A DNA stretch of 64,000 bases, taken from assembly GCA_023678885.1 (NCBI GenBank), contig CM042993.1, positions 7,152,501 to 7,216,500 of the forward strand. Reading direction: 5' to 3'. The notes beneath the pieces are model-generated. The model did no database searches and was not told where the DNA came from. It saw nothing but the letters and a program-made list of their open reading frames with translations. The number at the start of each line of letters is the position of its first letter. Position 1 is the stretch's first letter. This DNA comes from Pogostemon cablin (taxonomy: Eukaryota > Streptophyta > Magnoliopsida > Lamiales > Lamiaceae). The position numbers and the translations under genes are program-made. Positions 21,053 to 33,700 of the stretch are shown here, piece after piece.

Positions 21053-21330
21053 CGAGTCTCAAATCAAAAAGTAATCTAATTCGTTACCAAGAGTAACCCA
21101 GATAATTTGAGTCTCAAATCAAAGAGTAACCTAATTCATAACAAAGAGTAACCTAGAAAATCCGAGTCTCAAATCAAAGAGTAACCTAACTCATTACAAA
21201 GAGTAACCCAGAAAACATGAGTTTCAAATCAAAGAGTAACTTAACTTATTACAAAGAGTAACCCAGAAAACTCGAATCTCAAATCAAAGAGTAACCTAAT
21301 TCATTACAAAAGTAACCCAAGTACTAGGAA
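21053..21330 (+). repeat. Tandem repeat, five units of about 55 bp
   Basis: Units of GAGTCTCAAATCAAAGAGTA, ACCTAATTCATTACAAAGAG and TAACCCAGAAAAC repeat in direct orientation with a few changes each. Scattered AGAGTAAC motifs continue to about 21440 on the right and 20930 on the left. Confidence 0.8.
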
Positions 21331-21639
21331 AAAGTAACCTTGTTATCTAAATAGAACATAACATATCAAATCAACATAAAGGGTTTGTTCATAGTAATTC
21401 AAATAATTATAAAGAGTAACTCAATTAACAGAAAAGAGTAAACTAAAATATGTTGACCATACAAAACAATATATAAAGAAAGCATATAAAAAATTAATGA
21501 GTTGGCCCAAATTCAATGGAGGAGTTTAGGGTTTGGCAGGCCCAAAATAAACTCAAGCTTAGTGGTTTAATAAGGGGCCCAAAAATTGTGAAGCAAAGTT
21601 GATATCCAAGTGGTTGATTCACGTGATTGAAGTCAAAAG

Positions 21640-22160
21640 AGGAAGTAAGAATTGATTTTCTCTCTCTTCCTATGAAAATAGCGCCCATCTTCACCGTCTG
21701 TCTCCCAATAACGTGAACCTGCCCATTTCTCATCCTTCCCGAGATCAAGATCTGTCACCACTCACTGGGAACCGTAGTTGCCGCTGTCTCCCGCCGTTCT
21801 GACGCCGTGAGCAACCGATCTATCTTCACCCAGATCGGACGAACGCCGCACTCGTCAGCATCGCCAAGCCGCTGCAGGATCTGACTCCCGTCATCGGCAA
21901 CACGCTCCTTCCATGTCTCTCGCCGAAAACGCGACGCCGCCATCCGCCACTCGCCGGAAGCCCAGTTCGTCGCGACTCAATTCCACACTCCACCGCTCCA
22001 AGATTTGAGAGCCCCGAGCCACGCGAAAAAGTCGAGCAATTGTGGATGGGGACTGTTGACAGAGGCGGTAGAAGAAGTGTGGTGCGTTGGATGACATGGA
22101 TTGTACGTGGAGAAAACATGAAGAAAGCCTGACCCGAATTTTCAAAAAGTTGATCCATTT
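21640..22160. other. GC-rich block, unidentified
   Basis: About 500 bases of GC-rich sequence with several overlapping minus-strand frames (21755-21943, 21826-22158, 21891-22145), none recognisable. The CCGCCGTTCTGACGCCG and CTCGCCGGAAGCCC character suggests exon sequence of a host gene, perhaps captured, but I cannot name it. Confidence 0.3.
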
Positions 22161-22843
22161 ACTTTAAAAAAAGTCCGGTTGTATGATTAAAAAAAAAACG
22201 ATCCTACGCTAGTCTTTGCCTAATTTCTTTTTAAAAGTAATTTGTTTCCATTTTAATTTAAAAGAATTTTTTTTAAAAATGATACTTTAAATTATTATTT
22301 TTATTTTTAAGAATAGGTATTTTCCGGTGATCTTACAAATTTACAATACAAAGGTGTGAAAATTTAGCCTGGCCTATAAAGATGGGACAAAAAATTCAAA
22401 TGTACCCAACAAAATCAAAATCAGGACACCACATCTTTTTCGGCCCAACAAGATTATTGGGCTTGATGGATATCCAATAAGATCCAATAAATGTAACTAA
22501 AAATTTACGTTTTCATTGTTTTATTTATTTATTTTTATTATAGGAAACGCAAAATATTTATGTAAAATATTGGGGTGAGATTATCATTTGAAATGGTATT
22601 GGTTATCTTTGTTTTGTGAATTTAAAAATTTGAGTTTGAAAATTTGAATTTTGAAAACCAAATGAATAGTGACGGTAATCAATTAAATTTTATTGCCTAA
22701 TAAATAAAAATGCAGAGGAAAATATATTAAATATTGATTAAATATTTATTTATTAAGAAATTTAAATAAATTAATTCCTAAAATAAATGAATAGATAATT
22801 GATAATTAATATGATTATTTTAGCCCAAATTCAAGTCAAATGG

Positions 22844-23747
22844 TAGGGCTGGGCAAGAAAAATTGTAAACCGCAAAAACCGATCGAACCGCATTGCACCG
22901 CACCGCGATATGCAATTATTTGAATAAACCGCAATTTATTTTTTAAAGCAAAATCGCACCGTACTATGCGGTGCAATTTTATTTTCTTAGTAGAAACCGC
23001 ACCAACCGCACCGTACATATTACTTATAAACTAAAATATTATATATAGTTATATAATATATTATTTATGTTAGATTATTTTTTTTAGTATATAGAGTATT
23101 TAATGTAGTGATTAGCCTGTTATTCTTTCACTCACCTAAGCCAAGCTTGTAATAAAGAAAGGCAAAAGCTCCTGTGCGCCCGGGGACACGGAAAGATATT
23201 CCGTGTCCTATGTGAACACAACCCTCCCCTCCAATCCTATTTAAACCTATGTATTGCTAGGGGTTTAAATTGTAAAGGTGCATGAAAATTGTAAAGGCGC
23301 ACGGAATGTGTTCCGTGCGCCCGGGTGCACAAGAGCCTCACTCATAAAGAAATCTTCCAAATTACTACCAAATATCAATTTATTACTTTCTTTCTTGGCT
23401 ATACACTAACATTCCTTATAAGTATTATTGTTAATTAAATTCTATTAATTAAATGTATGTTAAATTATTTTTTGTTTCTAAGAAATTAGAAATAAATAGT
23501 TATTGGTTGAATTGTCTTATGAATTTTCGTCGTCCATCAAAAATTTAATAGAAGACCATTATTATTTAAGCTAATCTATAAGCAAAATCGTCAAACCGCA
23601 AAAAACCGTTCGAAACCGTTTAAAACCGCATAATTAATATTATTTGAATAACCGTGATTTATACTTCATTGCCAAACCGAACCGTATATAACAATGCAAT
23701 TTGAATTATGTAGAAAAAACCGTAAAACCGCACCGTGCACACCCCTA
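22844..23747. mobile_element. Non-autonomous hAT element nested in the LTR
   Basis: Ends TAGGGCTGGGCA and TGCACACCCCTA are hAT-type. The perfect 8-bp target duplication TCAAATGG flanks it (22836-22843, 23748-23755). Subterminal regions are full of AACCGCA/ACCGCACCG motifs. No transposase frame is seen. Confidence 0.85.
23160..23341. mobile_element. MITE nested inside the hAT element
   Basis: The left arm GGCAAAAGCTCCTGTGCGCC and the reversed right arm GAGGCTCTTGTGCACCCGGG are inverted repeats. CACGGAA and TTCCGTG also pair internally. Relatives occur at 40455-40682 and 42188-42460. The internal block CCTATGTATTGCTAGGGGTT also occurs at 35230. Confidence 0.6.
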
Positions 23748-24041
23748 TCAAATGGGCTCAAATTCAAGTAAAGTGGGTCCGACCCAAGTCAAATAAACCC
23801 AAGTCAAGTCCATCAGACCTAATTAAATTAAATAGGCCAAAGTTAAATCCAGCAGATCTATTTAAATTAAATAGGCTCATGTCAAATCTTGCAGGCCTAA
23901 TTAAATAGGACTGTATTTAGTTCAGCATGCTGAATTAAAGGATAAAAGCCAATATATTTTTTCAAGGAGAAAATATCTCACAAATGGTTATTCCCTCCAC
24001 CTATAAATAAGGGTCGTCAGTCCTCATTCCATTCATCCTGA

Positions 24042-24460
24042 AAATTCTGAACACATGAAGAATTCTGAAGATTAAGATCTCAAGTCAAGTGAAGATCAAG
24101 ATCAAGTAAAGATCAAGTCAAGTGAAGGTTAAAATCAAGTCAAAGATCAAGTTCAAGATTTTCAAGTGAAGAACACTCAAGATCTTCAAGTCAAGTTCAA
24201 GTCATCTTCAAGTCAAGAACAACCTCCAATCAGAGACCAAGGTACTAAGCTTCTCCGATCCAGCATTCTCCGTGAAGTCAACGTTCTAGCAAATTGAGCG
24301 TCGTACTTCACAATAAATCTTCAAGTCAACGTTCGATTCGAATAAAGGCTCGACGTCTCGGATAAACGTTCTAAAGTCCCAAACTCGAACTTGAACAAGC
24401 TTCATCCAAAAGTTCGGCTCAGAAAGTTGAAAAAGTCAAGAAGTCAACTCAAGAGAGGAA
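24042..24460 (+). repeat. Purine-rich AAGTCAAG / GATCAAG repeats within the LTR
   Basis: Irregular repeats of GATCAAG, CAAGTCAAG and TTCAAGTC start soon after the LTR promoter, in the part that would be the transcribed R/U5 region. Confidence 0.6.
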
Positions 24461-24573
24461 TCAGAGGATAGCTAGAGATTGTTCACTAAAATTCTCAAGT
24501 TCAATCCACCTCGAATTATCTTTATAATTTCTTTGATGTTTATTATTTAATAAATACAAATTTTGTTGTTACA

Positions 24574-25092
24574 ATAACATTATTCTCTTTTACAGATTAT
24601 CATAACTATATATTACACATTAAAATAGTATTATATTGTACTATATATTTAAATAATATACCATTTAATATGTGTATACAAAACAGATGCAAGCGTATTA
24701 GTTAACACACAGCGAAGAGAGTATTATCAGGAGATCTGATGCCCTCTAATATAATACTACGAGGAAAATTCCACTTTTTTTTTCCACATATACATCACTT
24801 ATATATCAAGTGCAATAAAAAAAATATAATATGAAAATATAACCGGAGACATGATGCCCTCTAATATAGAAGCAAAAATCTGAGTAAGCAATTGATACTC
24901 TTATAATCATAAATTCACATTTCTATCATTTATTTGTTAAAAATTATTTTCACATTTACATAAAATAAATAAATAAATAAAAATTAAAAATTAACCCAAA
25001 ATTTTACGATACTTTAATTTTAAAATTGACATCTCACTTTAACACACATTACATACTTTATATATATTTTTTTAGACGTACTTTACAATCCA
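24574..25092. other. AT-rich intergenic stretch, no gene seen
   Basis: A short sequence GATGCCCTCTAATATA occurs twice (about 24738 and 24851). Nothing else is supported. Confidence 0.4.
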
Positions 25093-25568
25093 CTCCCTCC
25101 ATCCCGCATAAAGGTTTATATATTCTATTTTAATTTGTCTCAAATTAAGGTTTATATTTATCTTTTTATTTAGTGGTACCCACACAAAATAATTAATCAC
25201 TCCCTCCATCCCGAGAAAAGAAGTGTATTAATTTGCTTTTTGCACGTAGATTAAGAAGGAGTATTATTATTTTATGTAAAGTGGGTATGTGTATTAGAGA
25301 GATGTGATGGGTAGTGGTGGGCCATTGGTGGACCCTTTTAATAAAAGAGAAAAATAGTGCAATTTGAATGAGACACCCAATATAATAAAATAATGTTATT
25401 TGAGAGGGATGGAGAGAGTATTCTAAATGAGGCTCACCCTCATCATTAATACAATTACTCAATAACACATTAAATATTACATCTTTCAATCCATTACCCA
25501 TTGAAATATTATATCTCATAATTTAAGTGTAAAAAATAAACGTAAACCTTAATGCGAGATGGACAGAG
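25093..25568. mobile_element. Stowaway-type MITE split by a second MITE
   Basis: The outer ends are CTCCCTCCATCCCGCATAAA and GCGAGATGGACAGAG. Its two halves join around an insertion at 25200-25418 and together match the intact relative at 26791-27044 (shared AAGGTTTATA, CCACACAAAATAATTAA). Confidence 0.75.
25200..25418. mobile_element. Stowaway-type MITE nested in 25093-25568
   Basis: Ends CTCCCTCCATCCCGAG and GAGGGATGGAGAGAG. It interrupts the outer element after AATAATTAAT. The flanking dinucleotides are CA and TA, so one copy of the duplication has changed. The 108-codon minus frame here is a shadow. Confidence 0.75.
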
Positions 25569-25902
25569 TATACATTACTAAAAGGCAAAGTATTGAGATC
25601 ACCCATTCCATTTCACTATTCCATCTAGTATTTCATTTACTAATCACATGACACATGTTACAATCATTCCCTAAATTATCGTTAAATCTGCAAGGATTTA
25701 ATTGATAGGGTATAATTTTTTTATAAAAAAATTATTGAATACGATGTGGAATAAGGGATTTGAATAGATTGCTTCGTTGATATCCTATTAGAGTTTAATG
25801 TTTATTATTAAAGTTTAATGTGGGTTAATTATTAGCCTATAACTGTAATTTTACTAGGTTCATGATGTATCTAATCCCATGGTTAATGATCTATCTTACT
25901 TA

Positions 25903-26713
25903 CAGGGCCGGCCCTGACAAAGCAGTGACCATGGCAAAATAAAAAAATGAGGCCCCTATTTTTTTTATTAAATTAATATATTTTTTATATAAAAATATAA
26001 CTTATAAAATATAAATTGAAAAAAATAAATTCATAAGAATAAAATTAAAAATAAAAAAAATTTACCTCTAAATTTTGATACATTGATCATATAGAATGGA
26101 TAGTATTTAAATAAATTATTAAAATAGAAAATTGAAGATTAGAATGTGAAATTAGGTATTTTAAATCACAAAATTTACATTAATAGAAAGTATGTAATAT
26201 ATAATAAATTAGTAAAATGGAAAATTGAAGATTAGAATGTAAAATTAGGTATTTTAAATCAGTAATTTTACATTAATAACGAAGTATGATATGATGTTTA
26301 AAATTTTTTAAGATAATTTATACATGATTATTATTGGCTTCGAAGAAATATAAAAGGACGATCTTTGTATTTTTTTAGAATTGATATTATAATTCAATCA
26401 TATCAGGCTTTCTTTTTAATATTAAATTGATTTGAAAGATATTACATTAAATAAATCTAAAAGTTAATTTTTTATTAGTTGTTGGGCCTAAAATTTAATC
26501 AAGCTCAATAATTATATAAAATGTAAGTTTTTGTTGGGCCTAAAATTTAATCAAACTCAATAATTATATAAAATGAAAGTTATTGTTGGGCTTAAAATTT
26601 AATACAACACAAAAATATATATTAAGAGTATAAAAGTATTAAAAATATTGGGGCCCCTAAAATTTTGGGGCCCATGGCAAAAGCCCACCTTGTCACCCTC
26701 AGAGCCGGCCCTG
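25903..26713. mobile_element. Non-autonomous hAT element with CAGGGCCGGCCCTG ends
   Basis: Ends CAGGGCCGGCCCTGA and GAGCCGGCCCTG, flanked by CTTACTTA (25895-25902) and CTTATTTA (26714-26721), an 8-bp duplication with one change. GGGGCCCC motifs sit just inside the right end. Internally, blocks are duplicated: GGAAAATTGAAGATTAGAAT twice and TTGTTGGGCCTAAAATTTAA three times. Confidence 0.85.
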
Positions 26714-26790
26714 CTTATTTAGTTGGTTGGAGATATATTTAAGGTATAATTATCTTTCCCTTCAGTTTTTATATATAAAAAAGATTTATA

Positions 26791-27044
26791 CTCCTCCGTC
26801 CCACGTTAAGGTTTATACTTTTCATTTTGAGTTGTCCTAAGTTAAGGTTTACATTTCTTTTTTTTATCAAATTGGGCCCACACAAAATAATTAAATATTC
26901 CATTTAGGGCCTACACACAATACTAATACAACTACCCATTTTACATTAAATATTATTTCTCTCACATCACTATACATTAAAATAATATATTCCTTAATCT
27001 CTACGCAAAAAGCAAACATCAACGTTATCATGGGACGGAGGGAG
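26791..27044. mobile_element. Stowaway-type MITE
   Basis: Ends CTCCTCCGTCCCACG and CATGGGACGGAGGGAG with TA on both flanks (26789-26790, 27045-27046). Confidence 0.85.
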
Positions 27045-27046
27045 TA

Positions 27047-28137
27047 TATATTTTGATATACAAGTGACCAAGCGTGCGGTAGCGCCTGGGTGGACGAACC
27101 ACCTTTTTGCATAATTAACAAAAATAAAAAATGTCAAATTATTCCAAAAAATTGGTTCAACTTTTTTTTTCTCAAACTCTGGATATGCAATCAGTGTAAT
27201 TTTTTTTAGTTTTTAAATTTTTTTTGTAATGAACACAATTAGAAGTGTTAAATTAAACGAGTCGCTCGATCAATAGCTCGACTTGTCTCAATAAAACTCG
27301 AGTTCATCTTGATTTGTTTAATGAATCGCATCGAGCTCGAGTTCTTTCATAAACTTGTTATCTAATCAAATTACTATTCAAATTCGCTCGACTCATCTAA
27401 TAACCCTAAACGGAGTACTAGGAAGGCGCATGTGAAGGGTGGATGGTAGAACGCAACATACTTCTCCCATTCCAAAAAAGGCATATCTGGCTTTGCCGGA
27501 TCCAGTACATGTGCTTTACCACCCACAAAGTTGATCTTTCTCTCACACTCTCACTTCTCAACATGATAACTCCAAACCCAATTAACTAAATCAAATAAAA
27601 TAATTTGATGAGTCAGAAAAGTGTCGACATGATCTGTTGCTAAATCAAAGGTGTCCCAGCTTCCTTTCTTGTTGTTTGAATATCTATCATTTGCTGATGA
27701 TTGACACCTGTCTAATACCATGAATATCTTCATTCTTTATATCCATTGATATTGGGGATTTCCTTAATTCAAGGAACCCTCTTATTATTTCCCTTTAGCA
27801 AAGATTCTTATTGGTTTACCAAATTGTGTTCACATGGCCTCAACCAATCACATCTCTTCTTTTCATTCACTTTCATATTCTTAATCATTTTTCCTCAAAC
27901 CTTAAAAGATTAATACTTCCCATGTTGTACTTATGCTATGTGCTCATTTTACACAACTACTCACCTTGGACTAGAGTTCCACCTTTAACAACATTAATAC
28001 TACACCATTTTGGAGCTTGTTTGGTGTGGGATGTATCTAGGAATGACTTTAATGACAAAGATAAAGAGCATGTATTTTTTTTAAAAGATAATTTTGTAAA
28101 TATGATGTATACTATTTTTAATTATAGTTATTTTTAT
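27047..28137. other. Intergenic, no gene supported
   Basis: A stretch at about 27255-27400 has inverted GCTCGA/TCGAGCTCGAG motifs, probably a decayed hAT-type repeat. The 109-codon frame at 27811-28140 is rich in Leu, Ile and Phe, has no recognisable motif and runs into the next transposon, so I do not call it. Confidence 0.35.
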
Positions 28138-29326
28138 TAGGGGTGGGCGGTATGTCATACCGAATATTTTTTGTCATACCAAATACCGTACCGAAATTTT
28201 CGGTATATAAAAAATCATACTGTTACCTTACCTAAACTTTCGGTATACAGTAGTTCGGTATATACCGATATTTCGGTATAAGAAAATAGTATACCTTCTG
28301 TTTACAAATATTTCGGTATATCATATCATACCTAAAATATCGATATATATCATCCTATTAAAAAGTTTGTTATGCCGTTATACGCCTAAAATTCAATAAA
28401 TCTAATAAAAAACTGTACTAAAAAAGTGAAAGATAGTTATAAAATAAATTCTAATAGATAACAAATTCATAATAAGAAAAATATACGACAATCAACAAAC
28501 CACCAAATTAAATAAGAGTAAGTCTCATGAAAATCAGGTTTACATGTAAGTCTTATTTTTTAATATTACTCTTTGGTATATAAAGAATTACTCTTTGAAG
28601 AGTAATAGTTTTTATACAGAAGAGTAATAATTCATATCTCTAAAAAATAATTTTTATGTACTAAAAAGTAATCAATAAATCAGGATTTACAAGATTTTGA
28701 AGAGTAATTTTTTAATTTAGAAGAGTAACAATTTATGTGCTAAAGATTAATTTTTTATGTACTAAACAGTAACAGAGTTTACATAATTAATATATCTAAA
28801 CCCGGTTTATACAAGTGTTTTTCATTAAATAAATAGTACCTAAGAGATCTACACAAAAACCATATGGAATTTATATTAAAATCAACACTTTTAAATTTTC
28901 ATATAGGATATAACTACGTAATTGAAAAAGAAGTACAAGATATCATGAAAGCCAATCAACTTTATCACCCATTTATAATTATGAAGAAATATACAGTAGA
29001 ATTTTAGATTTAATCTTTTAATTAAATAGTGTATATATATAATTTAATTAAAAATTATAATATATAAATAATAATTATAATTTGATATATCATGTAGTAT
29101 GGTAATATCATATCATATTACTCAAAAATTGAATATTTTATGGTATTTCGGTATATATCGAAATACCGCGGTATTGATTATTTATATATCTTTATCGTAC
29201 CAAAATTTTCAATACGGTATCATACCTTATCAAAAATTTCGGCATACCTAAAATTTCTGTAAAATCGGTATTTTTCGATATGGTAAGGGCGTTATGCCGA
29301 AATTTCGGTATTTTTCCCCAGCCCTA
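28138..29326. mobile_element. Non-autonomous hAT element
   Basis: Ends TAGGGGTGGGCGGTA and CCCCAGCCCTA, flanked by a perfect 8-bp duplication ATTTTTAT (28130-28137, 29327-29334). Subterminal regions carry many TTTCGGTATA / TATACCGAAA motifs. At 28507-28822 it has been invaded by the dispersed AGAGTAAT repeat also seen at 3930-4215. No transposase is seen. Confidence 0.85.
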
Positions 29327-29334
29327 ATTTTTAT

Positions 29335-29775
29335 AAATAAATAAATAGAGTTATTTTTTATAAATAATAAAGAAGAAAAGACTACATATCTATCGATCAC
29401 GCGGATCTAGTATTCGTGCAATTGGTTCATGAACTGATCGAAAATTTTACTATTATATAGTGTGATTGAGTTTTAGTCGGGTCGAATTCAATTACACAGA
29501 TACTTGTATCCTATGTATAATTGGTGTGCTTTTTTTTTTTTTAAAGGAGAAATAGTATCCTTAAGACAATATAATATAAAAATATTAAATGTGTTGCGTA
29601 GATTTCTAGAGAAAAATAAGAGACAAAGAAATAAATAAACAAATAACAATGTGGCTAAATATATACATCCCCACAAATTCACTTACCATAATAGTGGAAA
29701 GGATACGATCCAATAAATGTATCGCATTTCTCTTTAATGGTTTTCAAAGTCAAAGTCCAATTAAATAGTCATATA
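29335..29775. other. Intergenic, no gene seen
   Basis: AT-rich sequence without recognisable features. The 64-codon minus frame at 29488-29682 has no family resemblance. Confidence 0.35.
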
Positions 29776-30071
29776 CTCCCTCTGTCCCAAGTATTTTACG
29801 TATGAGTGTGCGCGGAGTTTAAGAAAATTTTGTATTTTTATGTATAAAGTAAGAAAGAAAATATATATTTTAGTTGATTTAATGAAAAAGGTGTGTAAAG
29901 TTGTTGGGAGATGTGAAAAAGTAAGTAAAAGTAAGTATTATATTGGGATGTGTGTAAAAAGTGAGTATTGTTATAATGTATTTTTTACCAAATTTAGTAA
30001 AAGTAAAGTGTGAAATACTTTGAGGGACGGATGAAAAAGGAAAGTGTGAAATACTTCGGGGACGGATGGAG
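29776..30071. mobile_element. Stowaway-type MITE
   Basis: Ends CTCCCTCTGTCCCAAG and GGGGACGGATGGAG, with TA on both flanks. Its interior (GAGTGTGCGCGGAGTTTAAG, GTGTGAAATACTTTGAGGGA) is closely shared with the copy at 37062-37382. It lies in the upstream region of the MADS gene. Confidence 0.85.
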
Positions 30072-30563
30072 TATTATTTTATGGAGTTATATAAACTAGA
30101 GTGTACTATAATATTATTATTTTATTTTATTTGATTTTGGATAAGTAAATAAAACCGGTGGGCGGGGGGTGGGAGAGCAGTACTGCAGTAGCATGGCTGT
30201 ATGTGTAAGGGCATGTCTTGAAATAGGAGTGAACTAAGTAAAAAAAATGCCAAAAAAAAATTAAAAAATATAAAAATATAAAAATTAGGCAAGTTTCTGC
30301 AGAAAGGCATATGCTTGATTTTGAAGGCTAAAAGTTACTTAAATGGGAATAAAGTTTTCCCCTTATAGAAAATCTATTTCTATTCAAAAAAATAAATAAG
30401 TGTGTGATTCCCCGACGTGTCACTGACTTAGCAGTCGACGGCGCCATTAAACCAACTACCTTTATTTTTATAAAATTGCATATTGGTCCTCGAGTTCATC
30501 ACTATTCCACTTTAATAGCCACACCAGGAATCTAAGCTTTGTAAAGTAAATTCCATTTTTGGG

Positions 30564-30571
30564 CTATAAAA
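30564..30571 (+). promoter_or_regulatory. TATA box of the MADS gene
   Basis: GGGCTATAAAAAGG, about 160 bases upstream of the ATG. A C-rich, then purine-rich leader follows. Position and sequence fit a plant core promoter. Confidence 0.6.
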
Positions 30572-30728
30572 AGGACTTGACTATGTTATCAACTTCATTT
30601 CAAACCTCAGCTAAAGCAACCCCACCCCCCCCACCCCACCTTTTTCTTGAAAAGAAAGTCTACATTCTAAGATCTGATTTCGAACTAGAAACCCTAGAAT
30701 CGATCAATCTTGATCGTTGAAGAGTAGT

Positions 30729-33700
30729 ATGGGACGGGGGAAGATAGTGATCCAACGGATCGATAACTCGACGAGCAGGCAAGTAACGTTCTCGAAGAGG
30801 AGGAGCGGGTTGTTGAAGAAAGCGAGAGAACTTGCCATTCTTTGTGATGCAGAAGTTGGAGTAATCATATTTTCAAGTACCGGCAAACTCTATGAATTTT
30901 CACACACAAGGTCTCTCTCTCTCTAGCTATCTCTCTCTTTCTCATGATTTGTGGTGTGACTTGATTTCTTTTCTGGTTTTCTTGATGATATTGTTTTGCA
31001 TGGCATTTAGTGTAAGAAGAAAGTTAATCAATCAATATTGGGTTCTTTTGGAGGACAAAAACTAGTATTATGTGCATCTTAATTCCTAGATGGTATATTT
31101 TCTAACCAAGTTTATGACACTCTTCTTCATATTATTTAATTACAATTATGTACTACAATTAACATATATAATGGTTCCAAAAAAAAAACCACTCGGTTAC
31201 TAAATATTGGGATATTTATATATATAAATAGTGAGATTTAAGTTTGAGATCTAATTATAGTTTGCCTAAATTTTGTGTGGGATATTTTTTTCAAGCCAGT
31301 TTAGGCTGGGAAAAGAAAATTAAAATTATGTTATAAGTATTGATAATTGGCGTTTATATGTTTTTAATTTTTGAACCTATCTTTGTATATAAACAAAAAC
31401 ACAAAAATAAAGAAATGGAAATTAATAAAATGGACACAATCTAATTGGTGCATAACAAACATTATGTTTTGGAGGTTTTGTAAGACAAGAATTTAGGATA
31501 GTATCTAAGCACAAAGTGTATCCTATTTTGTTTGGGGTGGTCTGATTTGTACTTGTATATTCTAGGAATTAAGACAAAGGGATTTTTAACCTTATTAAAC
31601 CTCCATCCATAATGTCATATATATGCTTCCAAGAATGATGCAGATTGCAGAAGTACTCTGAATTTCTAAACTTTCATTAACATATAGTATGTTAATAATT
31701 TAATAAACTTATCATCCCATGTATCCTTCAGTCTATGAAGCAGCTTTTCAACGTACATAAAAGGAGAAATTGATAATTAAGTTGTAGAAATTGAAAACAA
31801 TTAAAAAATGTTAATCTTGTACATTAGTTGATATATGGGGAAGTAAAGATGGGGATCAGCCTCAACATTTATATACCACAGAAAACAAAAATTTATGTGA
31901 GATCATTCAAGGAATCCATCTCACAATGGAAGAAGAGACGTTATGATAACATTTTCAATAAAATGTGATATCTGATTTATGAAACTTAGTGATAGTGTCC
32001 AATTAAACTAGCTATTTGATGAACAATTGGCAGAATGATGAAAAATGATAACATCTTTAACGAGAATTATTAAATGAAGTATAGTATGCAAACACTTATG
32101 TAAACCGGCTTGTAGTCCCCCCTTCCAATCCTATCATACTATATGCATTGATAGAGTTTAAATTAAAGAGGATCACGAGATTTACACCGTAAATTTGATT
32201 CACACTAACTCTATATTTGGCCGGAGTTAGATTCTCCAATAGTTTATTGCGATGGTTTTTAAATATAAAATTAATTTTTGGGTGTGTGAATTGTGATTCT
32301 AGGAAATTAAATCTCACAATTGGCCGGTTCCAAATCCATGGAAATAAGTGAAGGAGTTTGTTTAGGATTCAAATAATATATGCATAATTTATATTATAGG
32401 ATTCAAATAATTTATATTTGTTGGAAGTATAAATTAAGTATACCATGATTTCTAATTGGTTGGTTTCACGTACAATATATAACATCCTAAGATTGTTATG
32501 ATTATATATATCCCAACTTGATTTAATAAATTTCCTAAACCCATATTTATTAATCCCAACTTGGGTGCCATCCGGCACATATATATTATTCTTAGATTAT
32601 ATGTCCTATGTTTGGTTGTGAAGCTTATCTAGTACGGACGTCACTAAATTAAATATAATAATTTAATTTAATTTAATTAATTATATATTTATCCAACCCC
32701 ATATTAATAAGACAATGTCTCATGCAAGACGTGTTTAAATATGATTGTATACAGTTAAATAATACTGGTTGTTAAGTTAAAATATATTTTTCTAAACTAT
32801 GTTATATGTTTTTCACTAAAAAAACTATTTTTTACCAATGAAATATTTATCAAATTTTGTTGTTAAATATTTTCGTTAGTATTTCTTAACAATGAAATAT
32901 TTATCAAATTTTGTTGCTAAATATTTTCGTTAGTAATTCATTGCTGATAATTTTGTTGGCATAATGATTCTGTTGGTAAAAAAATCCATTGAAATTTCAT
33001 TACTAAAAAGAACATGTATCTTTGGTTGGCTATCAACCGATTGAATTCTATTAGTAAATTTTGTTGCTTAAATTAAGTGTTCATAACATATTTTCCTCAA
33101 TATTTTAATTTGATCAGCATGAAATCTGTTATTGAACGATACACAAGAACGAAAGATGAACAATATCAACTGCTTAATCCAGGATCTGAGGTCAAGGTAA
33201 CATTCTCCATCTTATTCTCTCACTTGTTTTATTACTCCATAATATTTAATTTAAATATAGTTAATTTCTCAGGATATATAATTGCAGTTTTTATTGGGAG
33301 GAATTAATTAACTATGGTTACAGAAATTAACTTCATTGATTAATTTTCTGAAGAAAAATGAAAGAGATTTGTTAATGAATCGAATTCAAACTTAATAGAC
33401 AATATGTAATTAATTTAACGCATTAATTAATGTTAAAAATCATATGGTGAGTAATATTTAACAAAAATTAATATGAATTGTGGCAAGATCCTCACAAGGG
33501 AGAGGAATTGCCACATCTCGAAGTGTTCAATTATGAACTCCATTTTTCAAGTATTGTCTATAAGGTTTTCTTCAGCATAAGATCTACATCGATCTAAGGA
33601 TCGAAGTGCTTGGTTGGGGTATTGGATGGATTAATATGAATGAAGGTATATTGATTCCCATTGTTGATACTTGTTTAATTTAATGGGAATCAAAATACCT

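Larger units (their letters stand above)
22492..24573 (+). mobile_element. Solo LTR of a retrotransposon, interrupted by a hAT element
   Basis: The ends TGTAAC and GTTACA form a perfect 6-bp terminal inverted repeat starting TG and ending CA. The flanks are ATAAA (22487-22491) and ATAAC (24574-24578), a 5-bp duplication with one change. A promoter-like CTATAAATAAGGG lies at 24001, and the 3' third is rich in CAAGTCAAG/GATCAAG repeats. No primer-binding site follows the right end and no gag-pol is present, so this is a solo LTR. Without the inserted hAT element and its duplication it is about 1.17 kb. Confidence 0.65.

Noticed and set aside
27811..28140. 109-codon frame
   Set aside because: Hydrophobic AT-driven composition, no motif, and its end runs into a hAT element border.
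30717..30728. Upstream TTG start for the MADS protein
   Set aside because: TTG is not used as a plant start here; the MGRGK start at 30729 matches the family exactly.
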